64,000 bases of DNA from Warburgia ugandensis (lineage: Eukaryota; Streptophyta; Magnoliopsida; Canellales; Canellaceae): the NCBI GenBank assembly GCA_035236585.1, contig CP141132.1, positions 81,830,880-81,894,879 of the forward strand, in the 5' to 3' direction. The notes under the pieces were generated by a model that saw nothing but the letters and a program-made list of their open reading frames with translations, searched no databases and was not told the origin of the DNA. Position numbers and translations under genes: made by a program. Shown here in pieces: positions 25,601 to 37,280 of this stretch; the first letter of the stretch is position 1, and each line of letters begins with the position of its first letter.

Positions 25601-28600
25601 ACCATAGTTACCAGAATTGAGGAACACGAAATGGTGTAGGAACTGACACAGGGACGGAGCTGGTGCCATGAGGAAAGTTTCTGAACATTTTAGTTTTAAG
25701 TTTGTTTTCAGTATAAGCAATCAACATATGAAGCTAATTGCTAAGGGATTTAACTTGGCTTATAATGATTTTCATTATCCTTACTCTTATCATAATTTAG
25801 ATAAAATCAGCAAAGCTTTTCATTTCTGCCCAGAATTTCAACGTCCCTTATCATACCAGTTGTGCTCTGTTAAATGGTGGATGCACATGTTTTTAACTTG
25901 GAAAATATGAGCAGACAACAGTACAAGCAGGCGCCAACTTTGTTTCAACGATTCAAGCCATCCTACATGCTAAGCCAGTTATGGATCTGCATCGACCAAA
26001 ATTACTACCCATCTGATTATTCTAGGCTTCTCATAGTACTCATCCAATGTTAAATTATTTGGTTTTCATATATTTTCAACTCTTTCATAGACATTTCAAA
26101 ATAGTTCATCAACTTATTCACATACAATCTCACTCTGCTTGCTTTCCTTGTTTGTTTGTAAGGTCTAATTTGTATATCATTGTATCAGATTCTTTGGCCT
26201 GATGGGATCTTCATAACTAAACATCCAAGGCGCCAGCGGCCACAAGCATCCATCAGTCAGTCTCAAACTTCACAAATTGCTGTTTATTCTGCAAAGGGTT
26301 CTTCACCTAAGAAAGAGGCAGATCTGAGGAATAAGCCAGGGGAGACCAATTCTTCCCTGGATGAAAAACAAGAACTCGAAGCTGCTCGACGTGCAAAATT
26401 TGTCCAGGAACTTATCATTGGTAAGATCTGTTCTCGCTGTACAATTTCTGCTCCTATCATTCTAAGTCTTTCTTTTCTATGTCCACCTTGTTGTCAGCAA
26501 AGGTTTTAGGTTCCATGTATTCCTGTAAATTTGGCAAACTATTCAACAGTTTCTCTTTGAAGAGACTGCACTATTAAGGAAAATAATTGTCTGTGGCTTA
26601 CTGTACACTTGCGGTGCTCATTGGCAATCCTTAAAACTGATGATATGTGTGCATTTAAAGATCTTAATTGGAAATATCTCCAACATTGTAAATAGTCTAT
26701 GATTCTATAATGCCTTGATCTCAGCATGTGTGACCTACAACATGATGAGGTGAAAATTTAGCTTGTGCACCAGTTCCCCGTCGTGAACTTCTTTACCACA
26801 CATCACGTTTTTGCCAAAGCTTGAATGGGGATGCTCCAGAATTCCAGCTTAGACTGCAGACCCAATTAGTTAAACTTTTTGCAATGGTTTTGTCTGCCAA
26901 ATTTTGAAACATTTCAGAGGCTTAGTATTATCCTCATATAGTTGAGAAGATCTGTTCATCTCTGACTTAAAGTGATTGTAAGAATGGTGCTCCAATTACA
27001 TTATATTAGTGTCATATGACGTTTTGTGAACTAGAAAGGTTAGAATTAGAAATGAAAATATTAGAGGAAATCTAGGGATAGCACCAATAGGTAACAATAT
27101 GAGGGAGATTAGACTTAGATGGTTTGGACATGTTCAAAGGAGACCAACAACGGCACCGGTTGAGAGTGAGGCAATACAAGTAAAAGGTCCTAAAAGGGCA
27201 AGGGGAAGGCCCAAAAGAACGTGGATAGAAGTGGTGAGGAAAGATTTAAAAACTTTGGGACTAAATGAAGCCATGGTATTTAATAGAGTGGAATGGAGGA
27301 ATAAGATTCATGTGGCCGACCCTAAATTGGGAAAAGGTCTTCATGATGATGATGACGTTTCGTGAAAAACTTGTACAGCTTTGCAACTGAGTTAGGAGAT
27401 TTAGTTAATTCCACTTTCTCGCATAACATGAAATCAAAATCTCAAACTATATCAGGATCAAATCCTTCTTTGCCAACTTTAACTAGGACTCTTAATTTAT
27501 AAAATCTGACTTGTGGGTTCTCAGCCTTGCCTGATCAGTTCACTCAAAGTCTTGATCACTGCTTTGCGTACCTTATTTACCAACTGTCATTATCATCATC
27601 AAGACCTTATCCCAATTAGGGGTCGGCCACATGAATCTTATTCCTACATTCCACTCTATTAAATATCATGGCTTCATTTAGTCCCAAAGTTTTTAAATCT
27701 TTCCTCACCACTTCTATTCATGTTCTTTTGGGCCTTCCCCTTGCCCTTTCAGAACCTTCTACTTGTATTGCCTCACTCCTTCTAACTGGTGCCGTTGTTG
27801 GTCTCCTTTGAACATGTCCAAACCATCTAAGTCTAATCTTCCTCATCTTGTTACTTATTAGTACTATTCCTAAATTTTCTCTAATATTTTCATTTCTAAT
27901 TCTATCCTTTCTTGTCTTACTACTTATCCATCTCAATATCCTCATTTCTACGACGCTCATCCTATGAGTATAATATTCCTTAACTGCCCAACACTCTGAT
28001 CCATAGAGTATGGCCACCCTTATAGCCATTCTATAGAATTTTCCCTTTAGTTTGAGTGGCACCTGCTGATCACATAAAACACTCGATGCACATCTCCATT
28101 TGTTCCAACCTGCTTGGATTCTTTAGGTAACCTCCTTCTCAATCTCTCCACTCTCATGGATCAATGATCCTAAGTATCGAAAGTGGTCTTTCACGAGGAC
28201 CTCTTATTTTTCAATCTTGACTGGTGTTCCACTCCTACTCTCCTTGCTAAAATTACATTCCATATATTCTGTCTTAGTTCGGCTAATTTTAAATCCTTCA
28301 GATTCTAATGTTTTTCTCCATAACTCTAGCTGTATGTTTACACCCTCCCTTGTCTCATCAAGTAGGACTATATCGTCTGCAAATAGCATGCACCAGGGAA
28401 TCTCCTCATGTAGATGTTTTGTTAACTCATCCATAATTAATGTGAAAAGGTATGGACTCAATGCTGATCCTTGGTGCAATCCCATGGTGATAAGAAAATC
28501 ATCAGTCACGCCACTAGTGGTCTTAACATTTGTTACTGCTCCTTCATACATATCTTTAATTATGTCTATATACACTTGAGAAACCCCTTTACCACCCAAC

Positions 28601-31579
28601 ACCCTCCATATTAATTCTCTAGGGACTCTATCATAAGCTTTCTCTAAATCGATAAAGACTATATGGAGGTCTTTTCTCCTCTCCCTATATTTCTCTACTA
28701 ATTGTCTTAGTAAGAAAATAGCTTCCATGGTAGACTTCCCAGGCATGAAACCAAACTAATTCTCTGATACACTTGTTTCATGTCGTAGCCCCTTCTCAAT
28801 CACTCTTTCAAAAAGTTTCATGGTGTGGCTCATAAGTTTGATCCCTCTATAATTAGTGTAGCTCTAAATGTCTCCTTTATTCTTATAGATTGGTACAATA
28901 GAGCTTTTCCTCCACTCATTAGGCATTTTCTTTGATTTTATAATCTTGTTAAACAACTTGGTCAACCAAACTGCCCCAATATCTTCCATATGCTTCCAAA
29001 CGTCTATTGGTATACCATCAGGCCCCATGGCCTTTCCTGATTTCATCTTTTTCAATGTCTCTTTTACTTTAGGTATTCTAATCCTACGTTTATATCTATA
29101 ATATCCAATGTTATTTAGATTTATAATATTTTCAATCCTTATATTCTCAGAGCCATTGTCATTTAACAAATTTTGAAAGTATGTTTCCCACCTTTATTTG
29201 ATCTCATCTTCTTTGACTAATACCCTTTGATCATTGCTTCTAATACACCTAACATGATCTAAGTCCTTGCCCTTCTGTTCTCTTACTTTTGCAAGTTTAA
29301 ATACATCTTTCTCACCTTCTCTTCTTCCTAATCTATTATAGAGCTCATCATATGCTTTAAGTTTAGCCTCACTTACTATTCTCTTAGTAACGTTTTTAGC
29401 ATTTTTATATTGTGCATAGTTTTCATTATTTCTAATCTTCTGCCATGCTTTAAAACGCACTCGTTTTTCTTTAATAGCTTTTTGCATTGTTTCATTCCAC
29501 CACCATGTTTCCTTTGTTAATAGTCTTTTACCTTTAGATACTCCTAGGACATCCTTTGCTACTTTCTTAATGGACTCAGCCATATTAGTCCACATGGTAT
29601 TTACTTCTGTTTCATAGTTCCAATTTCCTTCTACCATCAACTTATTTTTGAAGGAGGTTATTTTCTCTCCTTTTAAGTTCCACCACTTAGTTTTTGGATG
29701 CGTATGAAGTTCAGATCTTTTACTCCATCTTTTGATATGAATATTCATAACCATTAACTTATGTTGTGAGGTTAAACTCTCATCGGATATCACCTTACAA
29801 TCCTTACATATAGATCGTTCATTATTCTTAAGTAAAAAAAAGTTTATTTGGCTTTTATGAAGTCCACTTTTAAAGGTTATTAAGTGTTTATCCTTCTTCT
29901 TAAAGAGTGTACTTGCAATGGCTAGGTTATATGACAAAGCAAAAGCGAGGATAGTTTCTCCCATCTCATTTTGTTCACCTATACCATACCCTCCGTGTAT
30001 TTTATCATATCCTTCCTTTTCTTTTCCGATATGGCCATTTAAGTCTGCTCTTATAAATATCCCCTCAGTGTTGGGAGTTTCTTGCATAAATCTCTCAATA
30101 TCTTTCAAAAACTGTCTCTTGATTATATCTTCTAACCCTACTTATGGTGCGTATGCACTTATAATATTTATGATCTGCTCTCTTAGAACAAGTTTTATTA
30201 TTATAATTCTATCACTAATTCTTTAAACGTCCACAACTTTATCCTTCAATTCCTTATCCACTATTATTCTTACGGCATTTCTGTTATTTTCCTTTCCTAC
30301 GCATCATAATTTATACCCATCTATTTCTCTAGCTTTATCCCCTTTCACTTAGTTTCTTGGATATAAGCGATGTTGACTCTCTTACGTTTCATCGTGTCTA
30401 CTAACTCTAAACTCTTACTTGTCAGTGTCCCTATATTCCATGTAGCAATGCGAATCTTATGTTCTGGAGATACCTTATTTACTATCGCCTTTCTCGACCT
30501 CTATGGTATGAACCTATGTTCACTTTTCACTGCACCTGGGTTCTGATGTACCGCGTTGCTTCTGAGGGGACACTCTAGCAACCCTTGCCCATTTTTCACT
30601 ACACCCGGGATCCGATGTAGCGTGTCGCTTCTGGGAGAATGCCCTAGCAACCCCTGCCTATTTTTCACCGCACCCAGGATCTGATGTAGTGCGTCGCTTA
30701 TGGGGAACGTTGTAGCTTGAACAGATGTCAGTTTTCGATTCATGTCATGTTGGGGTTGCCATAGTTTTAAAAAGCGGATCTTCAACTTCACCTTGCCGGC
30801 TGGCTACCTGACGCAAGGGTGGCCATATCTTAAGAAGCTGAAAATGATTTTCATTTCTTCCTTACAAACTAATATACAAATGCATATTCATTTGTAAGAA
30901 AGAAATAATAGAATTATCTTCAACTTCTCCCTTGTCGGCTGGCTACCTGACGCAAGGGTGACCATATTTTAAGAAGTTGGAGATGATTTTTATTTCTTCC
31001 TCAAAAACTAATATACAAATGCATATTCATTTGTAAGAAAGAAATAATAGAATCATCTTCAACTTCTGAACCCTACCAATTGTATGTGTAAATAATTCTT
31101 TCCAGAACTGCATCACTTTGATGCAAATGAATTTTGTTCTGTCTACCAGTGTTGATCTCTTCAACGCTGAACTTGCCAATTGATCTTGTGCCCGTGCTAG
31201 TTGTCCGCCTCGATTGTAACGTTCTCTTTAGTACTTAAAAAACTCTTAATATTATCTGTGCTTATTCCTGCAGATAATGCACCGGCAGCTCTTGTAGGTC
31301 TCGTTGGCCGTAAAGAGTATGAACGGAGTGCCCAAGATGTCTATTTCTTTCTTCAGGTGATTTCCCTGCTTTGAAGAATTAACTCTTTATCCCGGGAAGA
31401 TTTCCTTTTAAGCTTTAACTGATACCCAGTATCTCAATCTGCAGTCACCTGTTTGCTTGAAGCAATTGGCTTATGACCTTCTGGAACTACTTCTCATGTC
31501 GGCATTTCCTGAGCTGGACAATATTATAAAACCGTATCATGAAGAAAAAGAACTATTTGGACAATTCGAAGCAAAATAG
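14493..31579 (+). CDS. PXA-PX-nexin-C domain protein (sorting-nexin-like), 15 exons
   Basis: Membrane-anchored phosphoinositide-binding protein, similar to plant PX-associated/PX/sorting-nexin-C proteins and animal SNX13/14/19/25 without the RGS domain; expected at endosomal or ER membranes. Exons: 14493-14595, 20283-20676, 20781-20958, 21102-21241, 21328-22633, 22733-22833, 23057-23201, 23946-24014, 24107-24152, 24274-24644, 24732-24811, 24948-25083, 26189-26420, 31274-31356, 31445-31579. They sum to 3519 nt (1172 aa plus stop), and all phases agree. Two N-terminal membrane segments lie at about 19-34 and 44-56. PXA is at about 103-285 ([20 protein letters not shown]). A long Ser/acidic linker follows. 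PX is at about 706-815 with basic [10 protein letters not shown] and LPPKHF, the usual PI3P-contact positions. Nexin-C is at about 950-1165, ending [24 protein letters not shown]. If the exon 5 donor is not used, translation ends two codons later (EVV stop). Confidence 0.93.
16641..16687. repeat. (ATC)n tail, expanded to about 15 units
   Basis: An uninterrupted trinucleotide run at the 3' end of LINE copy A. Sibling copies B, C and D keep only a few units, so this tail has grown like a microsatellite since insertion. It causes long poly-Met or poly-Ile open frames that are not genes. Confidence 0.95.
16804..19685 (-). pseudogene. LINE copy A endonuclease-reverse transcriptase ORF, inactivated
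   Basis: Reads minus from about 19685. The endonuclease N-part carries WNIGAL and QETKW. The C-part carries [17 protein letters not shown] and the THE-like [13 protein letters not shown]. The reverse transcriptase runs from about 18389 with [33 protein letters not shown] and FADDIVL. The C-terminus is [16 protein letters not shown] and RARGRPKRT. In-frame stops break it: TAA at 19308-19310 and 19227-19229 in the endonuclease, and two TGG-to-TGA changes in the reverse transcriptase, after GPNGIPIEV and before MLFADD. It therefore cannot make a full protein. Confidence 0.9.
19770..20012 (-). repeat. LINE copy A 5' leader monomers (two)
   Basis: Two related units each contain aagctggagatgattttcat-like sequence, aggaaagaaataacaaaat and atcttcagcttctccttt-like sequence. 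The start and end of each unit are imperfect inverted repeats of each other. They sit upstream of the endonuclease frame, where an internal promoter would be expected. Confidence 0.75.
27031..27351 (+). mobile_element. RTE-type LINE, 5'-truncated 3' end
   Basis: Encodes the LINE C-terminus in the sense direction ([53 protein letters not shown]) and ends in (GAT)n. A near-perfect 15-bp duplication (atgacgttttgtgaa at 27016-27030, atgacgtttcgtgaa at 27352-27366) marks a 5'-truncated insertion of about 320 bp. Confidence 0.9.
27718..30450 (-). pseudogene. LINE copy B endonuclease-reverse transcriptase ORF, inactivated
   Basis: The longest intact pieces are 30108-29194, 304 codons of endonuclease C-part and linker ([42 protein letters not shown]), and 28746-28204, 180 codons of reverse transcriptase core ([43 protein letters not shown]). 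The C-terminus at 28062-27718 has [26 protein letters not shown] and RARGRPKRT. Stops at 30223-30225 and 30142-30144 interrupt the endonuclease at the same codons as in copy A. In the SQIDF motif the Asp is Asn (SQINF), which would itself weaken catalysis if that residue corresponds to the family's conserved Asp. Confidence 0.88.
30780..31073 (-). repeat. LINE copy B 5' leader monomers
   Basis: Two units of about 130 bp share gccggctggctacctgacgc, gcaagggtg, ccatat, taagaag, gatgatttt, atttcttcc, aaactaatatacaaatgcat and gaaagaaataatagaat. Confidence 0.8.
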
Positions 31580-33394
31580 ACGAGTTCTGCCTTCAAATTA
31601 AAAGGCTACCATTCAAGATTCAGTTGGAGTTTTTGGGTTTGCATTGGTGGCAGCGAATGGTGTGCAGAGTTCATGCGTGCGTGTTTGGCCATGGGTGTGG
31701 CGTGGAATGTATTGATTGTTGTTGCAGGTCTTCGGCAAAACGGGAGTCCGCATGGGACAACCACATAAGATTCAAGGCAGCAAATTTTGCATTGCCGTTT
31801 TGGGTGCAGGCTTTCTCCAAGTCTGTGTTTACCATTGGTTACAGATAATATTGTAAGTAGTCATTCATTTTGTTTTTGGTGTGAACTGGCGAGGACACCA
31901 GCATACCGGATTAGTGTATCAAAATCATGTTTTTCATCCAATTGGATGATTAACTACAGCGTCGGAGCTTGATTGAGAGTTGCTTGGCGTGCACACAATA
32001 GATAAAAGGTTTTTCCATGGCTAACGTCTCCTAAGGACTGATTTGATACCAAGTTCTTTCTTGTCTCTGAGTGAATAAGCAGGTTAAAATTTTTTATTAT
32101 AGGAAAGACGGGGAATTGGTACTTACAGTCTCTTGGAATTCAATTCCGCCTCAAACAGTTCAATTTTTTATCATTCAATTCTAAGAGAACTGTAGGAAAA
32201 ACTGCGATGTGACACTCATTATTTCTACTTCTTTCTTGAGCAAGCAAGTGCACTTTTCTTTGTAATTTTTCTTACATTACTCTGCCATCCAGAGTGAGAA
32301 TGGAACTTTTGTATCTATCTTTACTTGTGTTTGCAGTCCTTGCTGTGGTTATAAAAACCTCTGGATGATTGAAACTTTTATTTTTGAAAAATTTCTAATT
32401 TTTTATATCTTAATTTTTTTTCCTAAATAATTCAATAGTTCTTACATATTGCTAATTCTAGACAGATTTATCAAGTTAAACATGAATTTGTGAAATTAAA
32501 CTCAGACTTTAAGAATAGCTCATCAAATTTTGCTTTGAAAGTCTTAATTTTTTTATTTAATTTTTTTTATTAGTTCAAAAGTTCTTATATATTTTCAATT
32601 TTGCACAAATTTATCAAATTAAACAAGAATTTGTGAAACTAAACTCAAATTTGAAGAACAACTCATCAGATTCTCAAATGCAAATTAAAAAATTGGTTTC
32701 ATAGGCTTATAAATCTTTCTCTCTTGATTTTTTCCTCATTCTTTTCAAAATTTACAATTTTTTTGCCTTGCTGATATGGTTCAAACGAAAGAGGATGCTG
32801 CAAAATCGAAGTTCAGAAATTTGTTTCCCATATAAAGAATTAACTTCCCATCGTGGAACCCTCTTAAAAGAAATGAGGTTGTTGTCTTAGTAGAAATCTT
32901 TCAGTCGAGACTATGAAGAGGGGCCAAAGTCATGAGTCAGGCCCTCTTTTAATCCAAACCGTTTAATGGCAATGAGCGTACGCCAGATGAATCTTACTAA
33001 AATTTCCCGCCATGGGATGATTATAGGCCTATAATTTGCTAAGAAAGTTTTAGTGAATGTATGCATACCATTGCTCTTTAGAATTAGATGATTCTAATGA
33101 CATGTAACTTCGATTAACGGCTAATCCATTCCATGGCCCACCAGGGGTCCCACCAATCCAAAATGTGGGTCCCACTTCCTCTTTCCCACCCATACTTTTC
33201 CCTGACAAAAAATACGCCATCCACCATATATGACAAGAAAATCCATGGGTATTTTTGACCATTTAATATATAACACTGTAACTATTTTTTTCTTCACAAA
33301 AAAAAAAAAAGAGGGTGTTTTCCTCGAAACGTAAAACTAAGCAGATTTTTGTCGTCCTCCATTTCTGTAGCCTCTCTGTCGCTCGCTCTCAGCT
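31580..33394. other. Spacer between PX and TraB genes
   Basis: The left part is the likely PX 3' UTR. A diverged tandem duplication of about 143 bp covers about 32400-32690; both units carry tcaa[g/a]ttaaaca, gaatttgtgaaa and taaactca, then gctcatca or actcatca. The right end, upstream of the TraB start, has a poly(A) run at 33298-33310 and a TATA-like site. The open frames at 31624-31972 have no recognised features. Confidence 0.5.
33267..33273 (+). promoter_or_regulatory. TATA-like element upstream of TraB gene
   Basis: tatataa lies about 120 bp before the chosen TraB ATG. Position and sequence fit a core promoter. In such AT-rich DNA the match could be chance. Confidence 0.3.
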
Positions 33395-36300
33395 ATGGTG
33401 TCCCGCACTCTCTCTATTCTATCCTCCTCCTCTTCCTTCCCTTCCACTTCCGGTAGCGAACCTTCCACTCCTGTAAAACCCAAATCCTTCTCCACCCACC
33501 TCCGTTTCCGTCCATCCCAAAAGCCTTCCTCTTCTTCTCCCCGTGCTCTAAAGCTTGGAACTTCTCCACCCACTTCCCTCAATGATGAAAACCCCGAACA
33601 ATTTCTGGAGAACAACTCAATAGCAGATTTCATGAGGTTCAGGAAGGGAAATGGTGACAGCAGCTCCGAGTTGCAGACTGCTGTTGTCACTTACAGAAAG
33701 AAGTTTCCCTGGTCTATTCTTGATCCTTTTCTCCAGGTACCCAGCATTTGTGTTCTCTTATTTCCTTGTGTTTTGGGTCATTTTCGTTACCTATAGTAAT
33801 TTTGGGGAGATTTCTTTTCTGCAGGTGGATTTGGTGTCGACTATTCACATTGCGGATAAAGAGTAAGGATTTCATCTTTGAAAATTTGTTATTTGGATAT
33901 AATCTGGTAGAGTGGAAAATTATGCAGTTTAAGGTAGAGATTGAATGACTCTTTATTCATAAAGACAGGTTTTTTTGTGGATTTTGTGAATTGCGAAATT
34001 CAGGTTCTTCTCTAGATTCAAATATGGCTTTATGATTTGAAATTTGAACTGTTTTACATTTTTCTTCTCTGTTAATGTTTATAGAACTGTATGATTTGGT
34101 TTGAACTGACATTGTAATTCACTTGTGAAGCGAGTCTTAGGTTAATTTGTCTTTGTTGGGTGGTAGGGAGAATTATGCAGCTGAGTTAGGAAGTTAATGA
34201 ATTTTTGTTTATAAAGTCAGAGTTTTATTGATTTTGTGAATCGCAAAATCCAGGTTTCTTCTTGAGATTGAGGTATGGCATTAAGAATCAAACACTTGTA
34301 CACCTTTACAATTTGTTTTCCTCTATTTGCATGACGTATATATCCTTAGCTCTCCACTCAAAACTTAATCATATTAACTCATATGAAATTTCTGATATAG
34401 TCTACATCCTGATCTTGTTTGGAATTGGGTCAAGTCTCTAGAGATTAACTCCATGTGATGGGAAATGCGAATCATGAGCAATTCAGACTTTGGATTCTAT
34501 CAGTTTTGGACTTTTTAGTTGTTCAAACTGATTCAATTTGCTTTATTATTATTATTTATATATCATGAATAAAATGATATTGAATTCAACCTCAGGTACT
34601 TTGCAACACTACAGAAAGAACTTGAACTCTATGATTGTGTCCTTTATGAGATGGTGGCAAGCAGGGAGAGTTTACAAAACAGAAAGAATCCAACTTCTTC
34701 TAAGAAACTCAAAAGTTCACGTTCCCGGGGCTTTAATATCCTTGGTTGTATTCAAAGGCAAATGGCTCGAGTTCTTAGGCTGGATTTCCAGTTAGATTGT
34801 CTTGATTACCAGGGAGACAAATGGTACCATGCAGACCTTGACTATGAAACCTTCAAATTGCTTCAGGTACTTGCTTCTTTTTTTCTTTGATTTCTTAGAT
34901 TGTGGACACCACTTATTCAAATTTCTAGGTTGTGAGAATTTTTGTGTCTACCACACGACTCTCCTTGTGATTGATATGAAAACCAAAATACAGAGTCGTA
35001 ATGGAACTGTAAAAACTTATACACATTGTGTAATGCCATGTACTTGAAGAAGAACTATCAGGTCCACGTAACTCATGCACATCCTTGTGAGTTGGCTGCT
35101 TGATGGACATGTACAATTCTTCCACAGATAAATAAAAGTAAGACTTAAGAACACTCTATATTCTTATATCTGGAGAATTCCCAAGAGAGGGTAAGCGTTC
35201 TCATTGATTGTATTACTCTTCCTCTAAATCACCCACACCATGCAGCACTACGGACTGTTTAATGATGCAATATATTCTATAGAATTGGAATTTGTGCTTG
35301 TCTCTTGGGGAAGTTTTTATTTGCTATTTAATTTACATGAATATGCATTTTGAATTTCTTATTAGTTTTGGTACTTTTCCTGGCAAAATATACTAGAGTG
35401 GTCATTTTGTGCATGCCTATACTTCTTTATTTTGCCTCAATTTCAAGAACAAAATGCTTCTCTGTCATTTCTTTAGTTGGAAAGAGGGGAGAGCTTCTTC
35501 ACATTTGCAAGAGACATGACACTTAAATCTACAAAAGCCATGGTGCAACCGTCTCCTATTCCGGACGATCTTGGACCTTGGAGATCCAAGCTTCTATGGG
35601 CTTCCCGTGTGCTTCCTATGCCATTGGTTGGCCTTCTCATAATTGGTGGAGTCTGTGCACAAGCAGAAAGTCAGGCATCTGAATATCCAGAGTTAGAGGC
35701 TCTCTCAAGACTTGATTTTGGAGCTGCTATGAAGGTGTTCTTGGCAAAAAGGCTAACCTCTGAGTAAGTAACCTGAATCCCTTTTCTAAGTATGTCTTCA
35801 GTATATGTTCACTGTTGGGGGTTTAAAGACTCGTCAACCAACCCAAAACTCCTTGAAATTAACTTTGTTCAACCTGGCTTGAAATATTATCTCCACGAAG
35901 TTTGTTGACAGCTATTATGTGGCTTCAATCATGCCTGAAATCCTGGAGCTCAGTCAGGGAAAAGTCAGTACAATTATTCCTAGTTGAATTCAGCTATGAC
36001 CTGGGAATCAGTTACCCAACACTGAACTTCTACAATAACAGCAAATTTCATCCTAGGGTAATTAATATGTGTACTAAAAACTAGCCATGCTATTATGTGC
36101 ATACTGGTCTAGAATGATATTGTAGCTATACCGTCCCGAAGGTAGAGATCAGAATAGAGAAAAAGAGAATCTGAGGCAAGAAATTAGTGGATTCAGTAGG
36201 CAGAAAGGTAATAAGATGGATAGCTTGGAGTTCTCTAATACGGAGCCCAAGGAGAATTGTTTCTTGACGTGAAGTCTGAAACAGCAATTCTTTTGTGGAA

Positions 36301-36896
36301 AATGGGATCACTGTTACATATCAGAAACCATGTTATGCCTACCTTTATGATTTATTTTGCACCACGTGCAAGCAACAGTAGTTACATGGTAATATTTTTT
36401 TCTAGCCATTATTTTACTGCAACATTTGGGCCTTTTACAAGTTACCAAAGTTTGTTCGTGAAGGTTTACGCAGGTGACTGCAGGTATAGAGGAGAAGTCA
36501 GTTATAATTGGTGAAAGGAACAGAGTTGCAGTGGAGGCATTGGAGAGGGCAATTGGGAGTGGAAACAAGAGAATTGCAGTGTTATATGGGGGTGGGCACA
36601 TGCCTGACTTGGGCAGGCGGTTACGTGAAGACTTCAACCTGGTGCCTTCACAAGTACAGTGGGTAACGGCTTGGTCGATAAGGAAACGGGAGCTCGAGAG
36701 CCAGTCTCTTCCATTTCTGAAGACATTGGCTGAATTGTCAGGGTGGCCACTTAACAGGTATCAGACTTTGGCATTGTTGATCTTTTCTTCAGTCCTAGCA
36801 TTGGATCTCTGGTTCTGGGAGCTATTCTTTGGTACTGTCGTGAACTGGGCTACTTGGACCACTTCTGAACTCGGACAAATTATTGATAATGTATGA
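33395..36896 (+). CDS. TraB family protein, six exons
   Basis: Plant TraB/PrgY-type protein; Arabidopsis relatives have been linked to mitochondrial outer membrane and ER-mitochondria contacts. Exons with consistent phases: 33395-33736, 33825-33862, 34596-34866, 35477-35763, 35912-35963, 36474-36896, total 470 aa. The N-terminus is Ser/Pro-rich and unconserved. The TraB domain starts VDLVSTIHIADKEYFATLQK (about residue 115) and carries LYDCVLYEMVASRESL. The C-part has SVIIGERNRVAVEALERA and the family motif YGGGHMPDLGRRL at about 368-380. Hydrophobic segments lie at about 256-278 and 428-450 (YQTLALLIFSSVLALDLWFW), so a C-terminal membrane anchor is likely. The short 52-nt fifth exon (YYVASIMPEILELSQGK) is needed to hold the frame. 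A degraded paralogue lies at 58421 onward. Confidence 0.93.
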
Positions 36897-37280
36897 GCTA
36901 TGTGATTTCATCGATATCGAGCTACTTGATGGTAAATGTTTTTGCATTCTTATTGGGGAGGCGTAAATGTATTTACGTGTAAATATTCAACTTATCCAAT
37001 TCATCAATATTTTGTGGAGGTCTGTGGTTTGAATCTTTTGAGGAAGGTTCCTCATGCAAATATATTTTACTGTTTGATTTGTGACTGAAGGATGGATAAT
37101 TTTAGGGTCAGCGAATGCCATTTTTACTCACCTTTGATATGAAAGATTTATTCTCAGAGTCATCCATAACAGAAACCGAACAAGCACTTACTAAATGCAC
37201 TTATAGATTAATCTACAAAGAAAAAGGAGAAAAAACAGGGGGTTCAGATGCGGGATTACCCCAAAGATGCCTTCCTTAGC
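36897..37280. other. Convergent 3' region between TraB and the small membrane protein
   Basis: Mostly the 3' flank of TraB and of the minus-strand frame ending at 37281. No other structure was seen. Confidence 0.5.

Larger units (their letters stand above)
27588..31073 (-). mobile_element. RTE-type LINE copy B, nearly full length
   Basis: About 3.49 kb antisense in PX intron 13. Same plan as copy A: a short (ATC)n tail at the left, then reverse transcriptase, endonuclease and 5' leader monomers at about 30770-31070. The 5' end stops inside a leader monomer, so it is slightly truncated. The candidate target duplication is weak (taccaactgt at 27578-27587 against taccaattgt at 31074-31083, 9 of 10). 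Confidence 0.92.
26421..31273 (+). other. Intron 13 of the PX gene (4.85 kb) with two LINE insertions
   Basis: Bounded by the donor ATTG|GTAAGA and the acceptor cctgcag. It contains a short sense-strand LINE 3' end at 27031-27351 and a 3.5-kb antisense LINE at 27588-31073. The remaining sequence is AT-rich with no gene-like frame. Confidence 0.85.
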
